A DNA stretch of 64,000 nucleotides from Agrobacterium tumefaciens (GCF_005221385.1 NZ_CP039904.1:1771501-1835500); one strand, 5' to 3'. Counted from the first letter of the stretch, positions 49,858-62,400 are shown. Numbers and translations are program-made. Notes: generated from the sequence alone by a model not told the origin.

Positions 49858-51288
49858 TTACCGCCTTTTATAATCGTCCTCGATGCGGATGACATCGTCC
49901 TCGCCAATATAGGCTCCGGTCTGGATTTCGACCAGTTCGAGCGGGATCTGCCCCTCATTGGCAAGACGGTGCGGCTGGCCGATCGGGATATAGACCGACT
50001 GGTTTTCCGTCAGCAGTCGGGTCTCGTCACCAATCGTCACCGTCGCCGTTCCCTTGACGACGATCCAGTGTTCCGAGCGGTGATAATGTTTCTGGAACGA
50101 GATGCGGTGGCCGGGATCGACCGTGATGTGGCCAACCCGGTAACGCTTATCCACATACATGTGTTCGATATAACCCCAAGGGCGATAAACGCGTTTGTGC
50201 GCCTGCGTCTGCGGCGCATGGTCGCCGTCCTTCAGGGTCTCCACCAGACCCTTGACATCCTGCACCCGGTTTTTCGGCACCACCAGAACCGCATCCTTGG
50301 TGGCCACCACCACCAGATCCTTGGCGCCCACCACCGTCGTCAGCAATTGCGTCGAATGGATGAGGCAGCCTTCGGAATCGATGAAGACGCCGTTACCTTC
50401 CAGCGCATTGTCATTGCTGTGTTTGTCGGCGATCTCCCAGATCGCGTCCCAGCTGCCGATATCCGACCAGCGAAAATGGCCGTGCACGACAGCCATGCGC
50501 CTGGTCTTCTCAATCACGGCATAGTCGATGGAATTCTTGGGCGAGGCTTCGAAGCTTTCCTGATGCAGACGCACGAAACCGAGGTCGCTTTCATATTGCT
50601 CGACGGACTGCGTTACCGCGGCTAGAATTTCCGGCGCAAAGGCCTCCAGTTCGGCAATCATCACGTCGGAGCGGAACAGGAAGTTTCCGGAATTCCAGAG
50701 ATAGCCTTTTTCGAGATAGGAGATCGCCGTCTTCATGTCAGGCTTCTCCACGAAGGCCTCGACCTTGCTCAGATCCTTTTCACCATCGATCGCCTCGCCC
50801 GGCTTGATGTAACCATAGGAGGTGCGCGGCTCCGTCGGCACCAGGCCGAAGACGACGATATTGCCCTGATCGGCGGCTTTGGCGCCGAGTTTCACGGCAT
50901 CGGAAAACTTGTCGGCGTCGAGCACCACATGGTCGGCAGCAAGCGCCAGAACCAGGCATCCGGGTTCGCGGCGCTCGGCCAGCACGGCGGCGGCGGCCAT
51001 GGCGGCGGCGCTGTCGCGGCGGGCGGGCTCAAGCACCACGGTGGCCGGCAGATCGATCTCCTCCGCCTGACGGCGGGCAAAAAAACGGAAATCCTCGTTG
51101 GTGATGACGAGTGGCTCGGAATAAAGCGTTTCGTCACCCACCCGCTGCAGGGTCTGCTGATAGGTCGAAAGATCGCCGACCAGCGGCTGAAACTGCTTGG
51201 GCAACTGATCGCGCGAGACCGGCCATAGCCTGGAGCCAGCACCACCGGCCAGAAGAACCGGCGTGATCTTTCGAGTGTACGTGCTCAA
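49858..51288 (-). CDS. manC: Mannose-1-phosphate guanylyltransferase/mannose-6-phosphate isomerase
   Basis: The 476-residue bifunctional enzyme makes GDP-mannose. The N-terminal nucleotidyltransferase has PVLLAGGAGSRLWPVSRDQLPKQF and VEKPDMKTA. The C-terminal cupin isomerase has RPWGYIEHMYVDKRYRVGHITVDPGHRISFQKHYHRSEHWIVVKGTA with the metal-binding histidines. The start is TTG at 51288, placed seven bases after AGAGG. The product is the substrate of Gmd downstream, across a divergent promoter region. Confidence 0.94.
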   Translation of the reverse strand: MSTYTRKITPVLLAGGAGSRLWPVSRDQLPKQFQPLVGDLSTYQQTLQRVGDETLYSEPLVITNEDFRFFARRQAEEIDLPATVVLEPARRDSAAAMAAAAVLAERREPGCLVLALAADHVVLDADKFSDAVKLGAKAADQGNIVVFGLVPTEPRTSYGYIKPGEAIDGEKDLSKVEAFVEKPDMKTAISYLEKGYLWNSGNFLFRSDVMIAELEAFAPEILAAVTQSVEQYESDLGFVRLHQESFEASPKNSIDYAVIEKTRRMAVVHGHFRWSDIGSWDAIWEIADKHSNDNALEGNGVFIDSEGCLIHSTQLLTTVVGAKDLVVVATKDAVLVVPKNRVQDVKGLVETLKDGDHAPQTQAHKRVYRPWGYIEHMYVDKRYRVGHITVDPGHRISFQKHYHRSEHWIVVKGTATVTIGDETRLLTENQSVYIPIGQPHRLANEGQIPLELVEIQTGAYIGEDDVIRIEDDYKRR

Positions 51289-51449
51289 AATGAAACCTCT
51301 CAACTTTCTATCGCCCCTTGACTTTCGTGATATCGAACGTGAGCTGACGCTTCAAATGCGGCATAGAGCTTTCCACAGCGAATAGAAACAACGTGATTTT
51401 TACTTGATGAACCGATGACTGCCAAAATTTTCACGGGTGATGAGCGCAT

Positions 51450-51479
51450 TTGACAAGGGTTCAGAACCACCTGTATAAG
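51450..51479 (+). promoter_or_regulatory. Sigma-70-type promoter for the glycosyltransferase unit
   Basis: The 304-bp gap between manC and the first glycosyltransferase gene has TTGACA (51450-51455), an 18-bp spacer and TATAAG (51474-51479), facing the glycosyltransferase. The implied 5' leader is about 120 bases and contains a small GGGG-CGTAT-CCCC hairpin near 51525. No other gene is seen in the gap. Confidence 0.55.
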
Positions 51480-51607
51480 CCGCGCACATCTCCGCCCGCG
51501 CCAGAAGTTAAGGGCTTAAAGAGGGGCGTATCCCCGATGTGGGTGATTTAGTAACGCTGCATCGGCGTCAACTGCCACTTGGTGGGGCATGAGGATATGT
51601 CTGCAAG

Positions 51608-52885
51608 ATGACTGAAGTTTTTTTCGATCTTTCCGAGCTTTTTTTAAATTCAGGCGTGAAATTCAAATATTATGGTATCTCCAGAACTGTGATGGAGGTT
51701 GCTTACGAACTGACAAGGTTGGATTCGAGGGTCCGATACGTCATATATTCTCCATATCATGGTCGGTTTTTTGAAGTTTTCCCGAGGGTTGGAGACGCAT
51801 CACCGACTGGCGTGTTGGACCACAATCTTCCTCCTTCGGCCACTCCTCTTCGGCTGCGTCAGAGCCTCTTCAACAATAACCCCGTAAAATCTTCCGTTTA
51901 TTGGGCAATTCGAAAGATCGTCGATTTCAGAAACCGGCGGCGATGGGCTACGGTGCCGGATGGTTCGGCTAAGGAGGTCGATCTCTCGGGCCATGTGCTG
52001 ATCTCCCTGGGCAGGCCCAAGATTATGTCCGACTATCTGGAGGCCCTTGAAGCGCGTGGAACAAAGGTGATCTTCGTCCCACTTCTGCACGACATGATCC
52101 CGTTGCATGATTTCACGCACAGGAATCAATTCTCTTTCCCGAAAAATTTTCTGCACGACAATCAGGTGGCGATTAAAGCATCGTCACTCGTTCTCACGAA
52201 TTCGGAATTCACAGCTCGTGAAGTCATGCATTTTTCGGATAAAGGCGTGTTGCCGCCTGTATCCAAGGTCATTGCCGTGCCGCTTTGCAACGAGCTGCGC
52301 CCGACATCAGAGCCCATAGAGAAGCGCGGGCCGTCCGGACGTTACATCTTATGCGTGGGAATCTACAATGGCAGGAAAAATCTGGAATGCGTAGTTGAGG
52401 CCATGATGTCACTTCACGAGCGGGGAATGGATGTCCCCAGTCTAGTATTGGCCGGTGCGAGACGTAAACGCGTGGAGAAATTTCTGAAGAATAAGCGATT
52501 TATGCCCCTGTCCATGAAATTTCATTTCGTACTCAACCCGAACCAGGCCGAACTGGCGGAATTGTATAAACGTGCATTTGCGCTGGTTCTCCCCAGTCGG
52601 ATGGAAGGATGGGGCCTGCCCATAAGCGAGGCACTATGGTGCGGAACACCTGCACTGGCGGCGGACGTGCCGGCACTGAGAGAGGCGGGGGGCGACCTGG
52701 CGCGCTATTTTGACCCGGAAAAGCCAGATGAGTTGGCGGATGTTTTGGGTGAGTTGTTGGTGAACCACGCGGAGTACGAAGCTCTGCGTCTTGAGATCGC
52801 TGAACGGAAACCCTTTATGCGGACATGGCACAATGTTGCATCTGAAATACTTTCGGGAGTGAAAAATACGCTTTTAGTGACTTGA
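51608..52885 (+). CDS. GT4-family glycosyltransferase
   Basis: The 425-residue GT-B enzyme starts VFFDLSELFLNSG with YYGISRTVMEVAYEL and has the C-terminal donor domain GRYILCVGIYNGRKNLECVVEAM and MEGWGLPISEALWCGTPALAADVPALREAGGD, containing the EX7E motif. It is cytoplasmic. It shares an N-terminal layout with the GT at 55250. Base composition is lower in G+C than the flanking metabolic genes, as is common for O-antigen loci. With manC, gmd and rmd around it, GDP-mannose or GDP-rhamnose is a likely donor. Confidence 0.87.
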   Translation: MTEVFFDLSELFLNSGVKFKYYGISRTVMEVAYELTRLDSRVRYVIYSPYHGRFFEVFPRVGDASPTGVLDHNLPPSATPLRLRQSLFNNNPVKSSVYWAIRKIVDFRNRRRWATVPDGSAKEVDLSGHVLISLGRPKIMSDYLEALEARGTKVIFVPLLHDMIPLHDFTHRNQFSFPKNFLHDNQVAIKASSLVLTNSEFTAREVMHFSDKGVLPPVSKVIAVPLCNELRPTSEPIEKRGPSGRYILCVGIYNGRKNLECVVEAMMSLHERGMDVPSLVLAGARRKRVEKFLKNKRFMPLSMKFHFVLNPNQAELAELYKRAFALVLPSRMEGWGLPISEALWCGTPALAADVPALREAGGDLARYFDPEKPDELADVLGELLVNHAEYEALRLEIAERKPFMRTWHNVASEILSGVKNTLLVT

Positions 52886-53035
52886 AGCTTTTCGTATGTC
52901 GCTGACGGATATCTGTGCGTTCAGATAAAAGGACTCGGTAAATTCCGATAAATATCATAGAAGAGATTGCTGTCTGCGCATTTTTTTGAATTCGTGCTGG
53001 CATGTAATGCAGAATGACCAGAAGATCTGGGTTGA

Positions 53036-55029
<1,994 letters not shown>

Positions 55030-55249
55030 ATAGGCTACTTTGTTTCGACTTGGATTTGACAGATCCTCTTTCTATCATGTGGGGTAATCGTTAAATTCGC
55101 CTTCTCGGGGGTAAATTTCGGAGGCAACAGAGATGTTCGTTCGTGCCGTCTCTAAAGCCTCCGCGTCTGTTTTGAAACGAGACGAGCAAATGGACTAGTT
55201 TTGAATTCTATGGCAGATGCTTTGAGTTTTCAATAATATTGGGGACGTT

Positions 55250-56737
55250 ATGTCAGATACTAATAAAAAAATGCGCGTGTTTTTCGACATATCGAGTCTC
55301 GTAGCTTACGTTGCTAAAATAGACAGATATTCCGGAATCCAGCGCGTCCTTGTAAATATAGTTGCGGAAATTAAAAAATATGCAGTCGATGCCGAGTTTT
55401 ATTTTTGCTTTCATGAGGGCGTGACCAGAAAGTATGTCTCTCTGCCGTTTTCATATTTTAACATGGAGAATTTTGACGACCCCGCAACGCTTCGGGCAGC
55501 TCTCAAAATGCCGAAAGTAAGTACAGCGGCGGATATCTCTGTGATATCAAGGTATAATTCAAATATACTAAAGTTCTACTTCCATAGAACGAAGCTAGAT
55601 TTCTTGGCGATGCTTGGTTCAAAACATTCTTTTTTGAGGCACAATATTACACCTGAACGTTGGCTGGAGATGCGTTTCCCACGAGACAGGAAGTCGCGGA
55701 AGAGCGCAATGAAAAAAAGCTTTTTGGCAATCTGCCAACCAGGTGATGTATTGGTCAATCTCGATAGCTCTTGGTTAGATCTGCACGAAAGGACCTTCGC
55801 TGCTGCGAAGGAAAAGGGTGTGATCTGTTACACTCTCGTTTACGATCTTATTCCTATTTTGTTGCCACAAACTACGAATGGTATGATGCCGCTGATTTTT
55901 CATAAGTGGCTAGCTAACAGCGTGGAGTATACGACGAAGTATCTCTGTATCAGTAATGCGACAAAGAAAGATTTGCAGATCTTTTTAGCTAAGAGCGGTT
56001 GTAGGCACGAAATCGATGTTTTGCCATTGGCTCAGCAGGGAATAGATAGAAAAGTGACTCCCGAAGCAGCGGGTCCGATGTCTGTTAAAGTCAACAAGAA
56101 CGCATATCCGTGGCTTTACGAGGTCGCCGAGATTTCGGATCATGTGCGCAACGTGGCCACGATTCCCTACGTACTGTGCGCCGGAACAATTGAGGCCCGT
56201 AAGAACGTTTGGCGCATTGCACAGAGTTGGCAGCGCTTGCTTGAGGACGGGGACTATGACCTTCCGCGACTTGTATTTGCTGGAAGAAAGGGTTGGCATA
56301 TTCGCGCATTTGAAGACTTCTTGAATGCTACAGGCAATCTTAACGGCTGGATCCAGATTATAGAAGCGCCTAGTGATAGTGAGTTGGCGTTTCTGTACAG
56401 GAATTGTAAATTCTCGATTATGGCAAGTCTTTATGAGGGGTGGGGATTGCCAGTGGGGGAGGCGCTCTCGTATGGAAAAACTGCGGTTGTCTCGAATAAT
56501 AGTTCGCTCCCTGAGGTTGGCGGGGATCATGTTGAATATTGTGACGCGACCTCAATCGAAAGTATTGCTGCGGCTTGTGGCCGTCTCATCAAAAACCCAG
56601 CGCGTATCGAAGAGTTGGAAGATGGCATAGCCTCTGCGAAATTGCGAACGTGGGCCGAGGTGGCTTCTGATTTGCTCAGTATTCTAGGTTTACTGACCGA
56701 TACGCCCGCTGAGCAAAATAATGCTTTACAGAATTGA
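55250..56737 (+). CDS. GT4-family glycosyltransferase
   Basis: The 495-residue GT-B protein opens with VFFDISSLVAY, then YSGIQRVLVNIVAEI, like the GT at 51608. The donor-binding half has YVLCAGTIEARKNVWRIAQSW and SLYEGWGLPVGEALSYGKTAVVSNNSSLPEVGGD with EX7E. The gene is distinctly A+T-rich against its neighbours. A 220-bp gap to rmd has no gene. It ends immediately before an IS66 remnant, so any following gene of the original operon may have been lost. Confidence 0.86.
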   Translation: MSDTNKKMRVFFDISSLVAYVAKIDRYSGIQRVLVNIVAEIKKYAVDAEFYFCFHEGVTRKYVSLPFSYFNMENFDDPATLRAALKMPKVSTAADISVISRYNSNILKFYFHRTKLDFLAMLGSKHSFLRHNITPERWLEMRFPRDRKSRKSAMKKSFLAICQPGDVLVNLDSSWLDLHERTFAAAKEKGVICYTLVYDLIPILLPQTTNGMMPLIFHKWLANSVEYTTKYLCISNATKKDLQIFLAKSGCRHEIDVLPLAQQGIDRKVTPEAAGPMSVKVNKNAYPWLYEVAEISDHVRNVATIPYVLCAGTIEARKNVWRIAQSWQRLLEDGDYDLPRLVFAGRKGWHIRAFEDFLNATGNLNGWIQIIEAPSDSELAFLYRNCKFSIMASLYEGWGLPVGEALSYGKTAVVSNNSSLPEVGGDHVEYCDATSIESIAAACGRLIKNPARIEELEDGIASAKLRTWAEVASDLLSILGLLTDTPAEQNNALQN

Positions 56738-56749
56738 CAAGCTGTTCGT

Positions 56750-56975
56750 CGAGTGGCTTCGGCGGTTGAGAGAATTGCGCGGCGCGGCTTGCGGGAGAAA
56801 AAACCGGAGCGTTGCCTGTTCGATCGTGGCGCAGACCGGGCCGCCATCATGCTGATCCTGATTACGACCGCCTCAACGACATCGATCCAAAGGCCCGGCT
56901 TCCCGACTTGTTGGCCCGGATTGGTGAGCTTCCCATCTCCCGGCTGCATGCCTATTGCCTTGGGAGGAAATTCCG
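56750..56975 (+). pseudogene. IS66-family transposase C-terminal remnant
   Basis: One frame gives GADRAAIMLILITTA; the next gives RLNDIDPKARLPDLLARIGELPISRLHAY. Together these match the end of IS66 TnpC (typically D/ERAA...LI.TAKLNDVDPQAWLADVLARI...). A frameshift lies at about 56,875. Nothing upstream remains because the GT gene ends at 56737. From 56976 to 57235 I see only broken frames. Confidence 0.75.
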
Positions 56976-57235
56976 GCTGCTGCCTAAACAGTTTGCGAAA
57001 CAGTTCTTCCGACCGGCACGGACCCTCGTCCCCATCACCAGCGGCTTCTACTTGTTCACCGGATCGCCGATCAGGCCTTCCTGATACAAACGATCACCGA
57101 ATACATCGGCAATTTGCTCCTTGCGCTCGAGGGGAAGCGCGGCCAGAGCACTTCAAATGTGGGCATTTCTGTCATCATAGTTGAAAATCCTCTACCCTTC
57201 GGATAGTGATCGTTCTCTCATTGGGGGACGGTGAA

Positions 57236-57332
57236 TTGAGGGATAATTCAGCTGACGGGCTGCGAGGCCTTGCTGCGTTAAATGTGGTAATTGCGCACTT
57301 TGTTGATGGGTTTTGGCCCAAAGTGCTCTTTC
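57236..57332 (+). pseudogene. Acyltransferase-3 (OafA-like) gene cut off by an IS
   Basis: TTG at 57236, six bases after GGGGGA, starts LRDNSADGLRGLAALNVVIAHFVDGFWPKVLF. This is the first membrane helix of the membrane acyltransferase family that adds acetyl groups to surface polysaccharides (conserved DGLRGLAALNVV.AH). After 32 codons the IS3-family element begins. The rest of the gene is not on the other side of the IS. Confidence 0.75.
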
Positions 57333-57356
57333 GGGGGTGCGGACGAAAACTTGGAC
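57333..57356. repeat. Left inverted repeat of IS3-family element
   Basis: It begins GGGGGTGCGGACGAAAACTT and pairs with the right end; the terminal 11 bases are identical. Confidence 0.85.
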
Positions 57357-57373
57357 CACCAAGGAGGTAGTTC

Positions 57374-58912
57374 ATGTATTCCTACGCAGACAGACTTCGA
57401 GCGGTTGAGCTCTATATCCGGCTTGGCAAGCGGCTTAACGCGACCATTCGCCAGCTGGGATATCCCACCAAGAATGCGCTGAGGGGCTGGTACCGCGAGT
57501 ACCTACAGCATCTCGACCTGCGTACTCAGCCGGTAGCGCGAGCGCCAAAATATTCACAGGCTCAGAGGCAGGCGGCACTTGAGCACTTTCGCACCCATGA
57601 TCGTTGCATCTCTGCGACGATGAGGGCGCTCGGCTATCCCGGTCGAGGAACTCTAACCGCATGGGTTCGTGAGGCGTTTCCGGAGGCGCGGACATCGATG
57701 GTCGGTCGATCGTGGCACCCTGGCTATTCCGAAGAGGTCCGGCAAGCGGGGGTCATCGGATTATGCAGTGGAGATGAAAGCGCTCAACAGGTGGCTGACC
57801 GACTGGGCGTCTCAAGGCCGACATTGTACAGCTGGAAAGATCAGCTACTCGGTCACGAGGCCCCCTCATCCATGAAACGCCGCAAATCCAACCCCAAGGT
57901 GCCTGAACGTGAAGAGCTCGAGCGCCAACTTGAAGCCCTCCAGCGTGATGTCCGCCAGTTACAACTCGAGCATGATCTCCTGAAGAAGGCAAACGAACTC
58001 CTAAAAAAAGACCTGGGCGTCGATCTGCAGATCCTGAGTAATCGGGAGAAGACCCAGCTGATTGACGCCCTTAAGGAAGTTTATCGCTTGCCAGAGCTGC
58101 TTGCCCAGCTTCGAATTGCCCGCAGCTCCTACTTCTACCATCGCGCTCGCATGTGCCTGGCAGACAAGTATGCCGCCGTCCGCCACAGCCTAGCGGAGAT
58201 CTTTGAAGCGAACCGGCGTTGCTACGGTTATCGACGTCTGCAGGCGTCGCTGGCCAGACAAAGCGTGATAATCTCGGAAAAGGTTGTCCAGCGATTGATG
58301 AAGCAGGAGCAGTTGGTCGTTGCCAAGCCGCGTCGACGGCGGTTTGGATCCTATCTGGGAGAGATCAGTCCAGCGCCCGAGAACCTGATCAATCGCGACT
58401 TTCATGCAAAAGCGCCGAACGTGAAGTGGCTGACAGATATTACTGAGTTCCAGATCCCAGCTGGCAAAGTTTACCTTTCGCCCATCATCGACTGCTTTGA
58501 CGGCATGGTCATCAGCTGGTCCATCGGAACCCAACCAGATGCGGGTCTCGTCAACACAATGCTGGATGCAGCCATCGGAACCGTCGCCAACGGCGAGGAA
58601 CGGCCAATCATCCATTCTGATCGCGGAGCTCATTATCGATGGCCCGGCTGGTTAACCCGTATCAGCGAAGCAAGACTGGTTCGCTCGATGTCTCGAAAGG
58701 GTTGCTCGCAAGACAACGCCGCGTGCGAAGGGTTCTTCGGTCGGTTGAAAACCGAGCTCTTCTATCCACGAGACTGGAAGGTCATCACGATCGAGCAGTT
58801 CGTGGCAGAGGTGGACGCCTACATCCGATGGTACAATGAAACGCGCATCAAAATATCACTGGGATCACTCAGCCCGGTCGAATATCGTAAGAGCCTCGGC
58901 CTGAGCATTTAA
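57374..58912 (+). CDS. IS3-family transposase, single open frame
   Basis: The 512-residue protein has two N-terminal HTH segments (YADRLRAVELYIRLGKRLNATIRQLGYP at 4-31 and VRQAGVIGLCSGDESAQQVADRLGVSRPTLYSWK at 122-155), a leucine-rich coiled coil at about 180-215 and a C-terminal integrase core. The catalytic triad is Asp355 (WLTDITEF), Asp416 (HSDRGAHY) and Glu452 (NAACEGFFGRLK), with D-35-E spacing. In contrast to most IS3 members, no orfA/orfB frameshift is needed. AAGGAGG precedes the ATG. It seems functional. Confidence 0.92.
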   Translation: MYSYADRLRAVELYIRLGKRLNATIRQLGYPTKNALRGWYREYLQHLDLRTQPVARAPKYSQAQRQAALEHFRTHDRCISATMRALGYPGRGTLTAWVREAFPEARTSMVGRSWHPGYSEEVRQAGVIGLCSGDESAQQVADRLGVSRPTLYSWKDQLLGHEAPSSMKRRKSNPKVPEREELERQLEALQRDVRQLQLEHDLLKKANELLKKDLGVDLQILSNREKTQLIDALKEVYRLPELLAQLRIARSSYFYHRARMCLADKYAAVRHSLAEIFEANRRCYGYRRLQASLARQSVIISEKVVQRLMKQEQLVVAKPRRRRFGSYLGEISPAPENLINRDFHAKAPNVKWLTDITEFQIPAGKVYLSPIIDCFDGMVISWSIGTQPDAGLVNTMLDAAIGTVANGEERPIIHSDRGAHYRWPGWLTRISEARLVRSMSRKGCSQDNAACEGFFGRLKTELFYPRDWKVITIEQFVAEVDAYIRWYNETRIKISLGSLSPVEYRKSLGLSI

Positions 58913-58916
58913 AACA

Positions 58917-58940
58917 GTCCAACTTTTTATCCGCACCCCC
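58917..58940. repeat. Right inverted repeat of IS3-family element
   Basis: It ends CCGCACCCCC and is the inverted partner of 57333-57356 with a few mismatches. Confidence 0.85.
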
Positions 58941-59468
58941 ACCGGGTCACTTCTCAGTGAAAATCAACACGTGGCCTTCGTGATCGATGCCTTTGCCCGA
59001 CGTATCGTCGGTTGGCGGGCAAGCCGGACTGCCCATGCGGGCTTTGTCCTCGATGCTCTGGAGCAGGCACTTCATGATCGGCGGCCCGTCAAACGGGGCG
59101 GGCTGGTTCATCATTCCGACCGCGGCTCGCAATACGTGTCGATTCGCTATTCTGAGCGGCTGGCGGAGGCGGGCATCGAGCCGTCTGTCGGGAGCGTCGG
59201 TGATTCCTATGACAACGCTCTCGCCGAAACGATCAACGGCCTTTACAAAGCCGAGGTCATCCATCGCCGGGGACCATGGCGCAACTTCGAAGCCGTGGAG
59301 TTCGCCACACTCGAATGGGTGGACTGGTTCAACAACCGACGCCTTCTGGAGCCCATCGGCAACATACCGCCAGCCGAGGCAGAAGAACGATACCATGCCA
59401 TGCTGGACGCGCCAGCCATGGCCGCATAACTTAAACCAAACGGTCTCCGGTAAACTCGGCGCGGTTCA
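58941..59468 (+). pseudogene. Fragment of another IS3-family element (transposase C-terminus)
   Basis: The frame from 58971 to 59429 gives AFVIDAFARRIVGWRASRTAHAGFVLDALEQAL, HHSDRGSQYVSIRYSERLAEAGIEPSVGSVGDSYDNALAETINGLYKAEVI and WFNNRRLLEPIGNIPPAEAE. This is the second half of an IS3-family OrfB (second Asp and Glu of DDE); the first half and OrfA are lost at the junction with the complete IS at 58940. The right end, GCGGTTCA at 59468, is the intact IS terminus and abuts the large glycosyltransferase gene. Confidence 0.85.
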
Positions 59469-62400
59469 TCTCGCTCCACTTCTAATTTCGTCGAGGCGCG
59501 CTAACATCCTGCGTCCGGCTTTTTCAAGAGACAACTGAGTTGTCGCGTGTCCTTTTGCTTTTGCAGCTAATGCATGAGCAAATTCTTTATCTTCATAAAT
59601 TCGCCTCATCTTTTTCGAGGCGTCTTCCTCTGAAGGGTAAGCCCATTTGAAGGAGGAGTCGTATGGCGGAATCGATTTACCAACGTCCACCAGTTTATAA
59701 TCGACTAGCAAGCTGTTTTCGTCGTCCATGAATTCTAAGTTACCGGAATAGCGCGTGGCGATTACCGGCTTTCCGAGTAACATCGCTTCCGCCATTGTAA
59801 GGCCTAAGCCTTCGCTGCGATGTAACGAGACGTATGCATCCGAAACATTGATCAAAGCCAAGAGGTCTTCGTGGCTGAAATCTCGGTCGATGATAGTAAT
59901 TCTAGCTCCCTCAGCGGCTGCTTGGAGCTCTTTCATCTGAGCCGGATGACGATCGCCGAAGGACGTTTTCAGAACAAGGCGAACTGGCTCCTGCGGTGAA
60001 AATGCAAGTTTAAATGCACGAATCAACCCTAAAGGGTTTTTTCGCTCCATTATACTGACCATGTGGAAGGCGAAGAAGAAAATTGTCTCTTTTTCGCAAA
60101 GTTGAAAATAGCTGCGGTCCCGTTTGCGGAAGTTTAAAAGTCTGACGCCTGGGAACATCTTTCTAACGGGAACTGAGAGCTTTTTACGCAGTCCGGTTGC
60201 TACAAATTCCGTCGCAGCCCAGACTTCGTTGACATCATTAGCAGACGTCCTCCACTCGTCTGGAATGCTGTCGAACTCCCAGTACCAATATGCAATTCGA
60301 TATGAGCGCGGAGTTCGCGGCAGCAGATCTGCTCGTTGAAACGCGTTAGAAAAGAATGGTTCCGGTTGGGCGTGGATAAGTGTAGTGTCAAATGTTTCAA
60401 AACCAGAAAACTTTTCCCGTCCAACTTCATCTTTTTGGTCCGTACGGAGATCGCGCAACGAAGTCTGTACGCCGCATTTCTGTAAGCTTTCAACTATTGC
60501 CTCCGCCGATACCCGGAGGCCTGAAGGATAGCGTAGATGCCCAATAACATTCAGGCCTACGCCCGAAAGCTCGCGAGCAACATTCAATTGGTCAAGGCCG
60601 CTTAACCAATTTAAAACCCACTTTTCGACGTAAACTTCCCCGGATTGCAGCCAATTTAAGAATAGTTGAGCGCAATTAATATCATTCAAAGCGTGCGGAT
60701 GTGCCGCTTGCCAATCTTCTCTGCTCCGCCAAGAGAGACGAACCTGGTCCGCTGGAGTGCCGGGAAACGGCCAGTTCGCCGGATGGACCCACGGGGCGGT
60801 TACCCGGTAACGAGAAGAAAACCAGTTCGCAAAACGGCCAGCTCCGAACGGAGATGCGCCGTCTGGGAACATCGCCTGCCAGTCCGGTGTGAATGCAAAT
60901 GCTGTAACTAATTCAAATTCTGGGCGTTCGGAAGCTTCCATGAACAGCCACCAGATTTCCTCTTTTGAGAGCTTTCCATCATATCGCCCCTCTTGAAGAA
61001 ACCAGCGGAAAAGCTCATCTCTCCCAGCAGGCGTCAGTCCATGTGGAAGGCTCCGCCGAATATCCTCTCGCCAGAAATAGTAACGACGCGCTCTTGCGCC
61101 GAAGCATGCGTCGTACATCGGCGCAATATGCATATTTGTATCTGTAGGAAGACCAAATTGAGCGAGTGCGTCGGTTGAAAGCCACTTTGCAAAATCGCCA
61201 TTTGACCCGTCCGAAAGCGCTCGAGGAAAGCGTTCACGAATATCCGAACGACGTCTAAGTAGGTCAAGAGTAAACCGAGCGAGGGCTATTGGACTATCTA
61301 CTTGGTGGGCCGATTGAGGTGGCCAAAGAATTTCGTCACGACTACGATTTACGAACTCCATAACATTTTGGTCACTCCCCAGTTCGAGCAGTGTCCCTGA
61401 GCCCGGGTAGGAACTATTTAATTGCAACATTTGCTCCAGAACATCAGCAGGTCCGGAGGCCGATTGCGATCTGAGGCGAGGGGTGGGGGAATTCCCATCC
61501 AACTCAGGGTGGAGATATGGGTCTTCTTCGATGCCCGCGGCGCGTATGTCTTCCGCGAGCCGGCGTTCGTCTTCGGGAGGATTAGTATGGCCGCGGGTCG
61601 CTCCTTCGTGATGAATGAGTTCTCCTTCGGGAACATACGCCGTTCGATAACCGTATTGCCAAAGTCGGATGCAAATAGCCACATCGCTCATGGCTATTCG
61701 ATAAGCTTCATCGAACCCTCCAACAATTGAAAAGGCTTCTCTAGATATCATTTGGCAAGCACCCATTACGGCGAGCCAGTTGCGTGAATGATGGGGCGAG
61801 CCGAACACGTCAAACGCCATCCGTTCTTGGCCTCGATAGCCTAGTGCTGCTAGATGTGGCCCAATCATTACGCCGCCATGCTGTAGCATACCATTCGGGT
61901 AACTCAGCTTCACTCCTACGCAACCGACTCCAGGGCGTTGGGCAACACGAACCATCGACGACAGCCAATCAGACGATATGACCTCAATATCGTTGTTAAG
62001 GAACAGTAGAAATTTTCCCTTTGCCGAGGCGGCACCGAAATTGCAGGCTGATGAATAGTTGAATTTAGATTTGAAATTAATAATGCGCACGCGGGAATCA
62101 TTACGCAGCTCTGCGTATAATTCATGTGTCGCAGCCTCCACCGATCCTGTGTCGACAATGATCAGCTCAAGATTCTGGTAGTCCGTTTGCCGGAGGACGC
62201 CGGTTATAGAAACCTTGAGAAGATCGGCTCGATCTTTTGTCGGAATAATAATTGACACGAGCGGCTCTTCTTTGAAGGGCCAGGAAACTGACTGCGTGCC
62301 ATCCGGGAAAGACTTTGCCGTAGCGTCAAAGCCTTTGGCGCGCCAGTAAGTTTCAATTGTTCGTCTACAAGCAAGTGCGGGCTGAGTTTCAGGGGCCGGG

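Larger units (their letters stand above)
57333..58940 (+). mobile_element. Complete IS3-family insertion sequence
   Basis: The 1608-bp element is bounded by 24-bp imperfect inverted repeats (57333-57356 and 58917-58940) that begin GGGGGTGCGGA. It contains one transposase gene with intact DDE residues. The flanking bases (CTTTC on the left, ACCGG on the right) show no target duplication, so one side was probably altered by deletion or by recombination after insertion. Confidence 0.88.

Noticed and set aside
57374..58912. Programmed frameshift typical of IS3-family orfA/orfB
   Set aside because: The transposase is one uninterrupted frame with all motifs, so no frameshift is needed.
57325..58950. 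Target-site duplication of the IS3-family element
   Set aside because: Flanks CTTTC and ACCGG do not match at any length of three or more.
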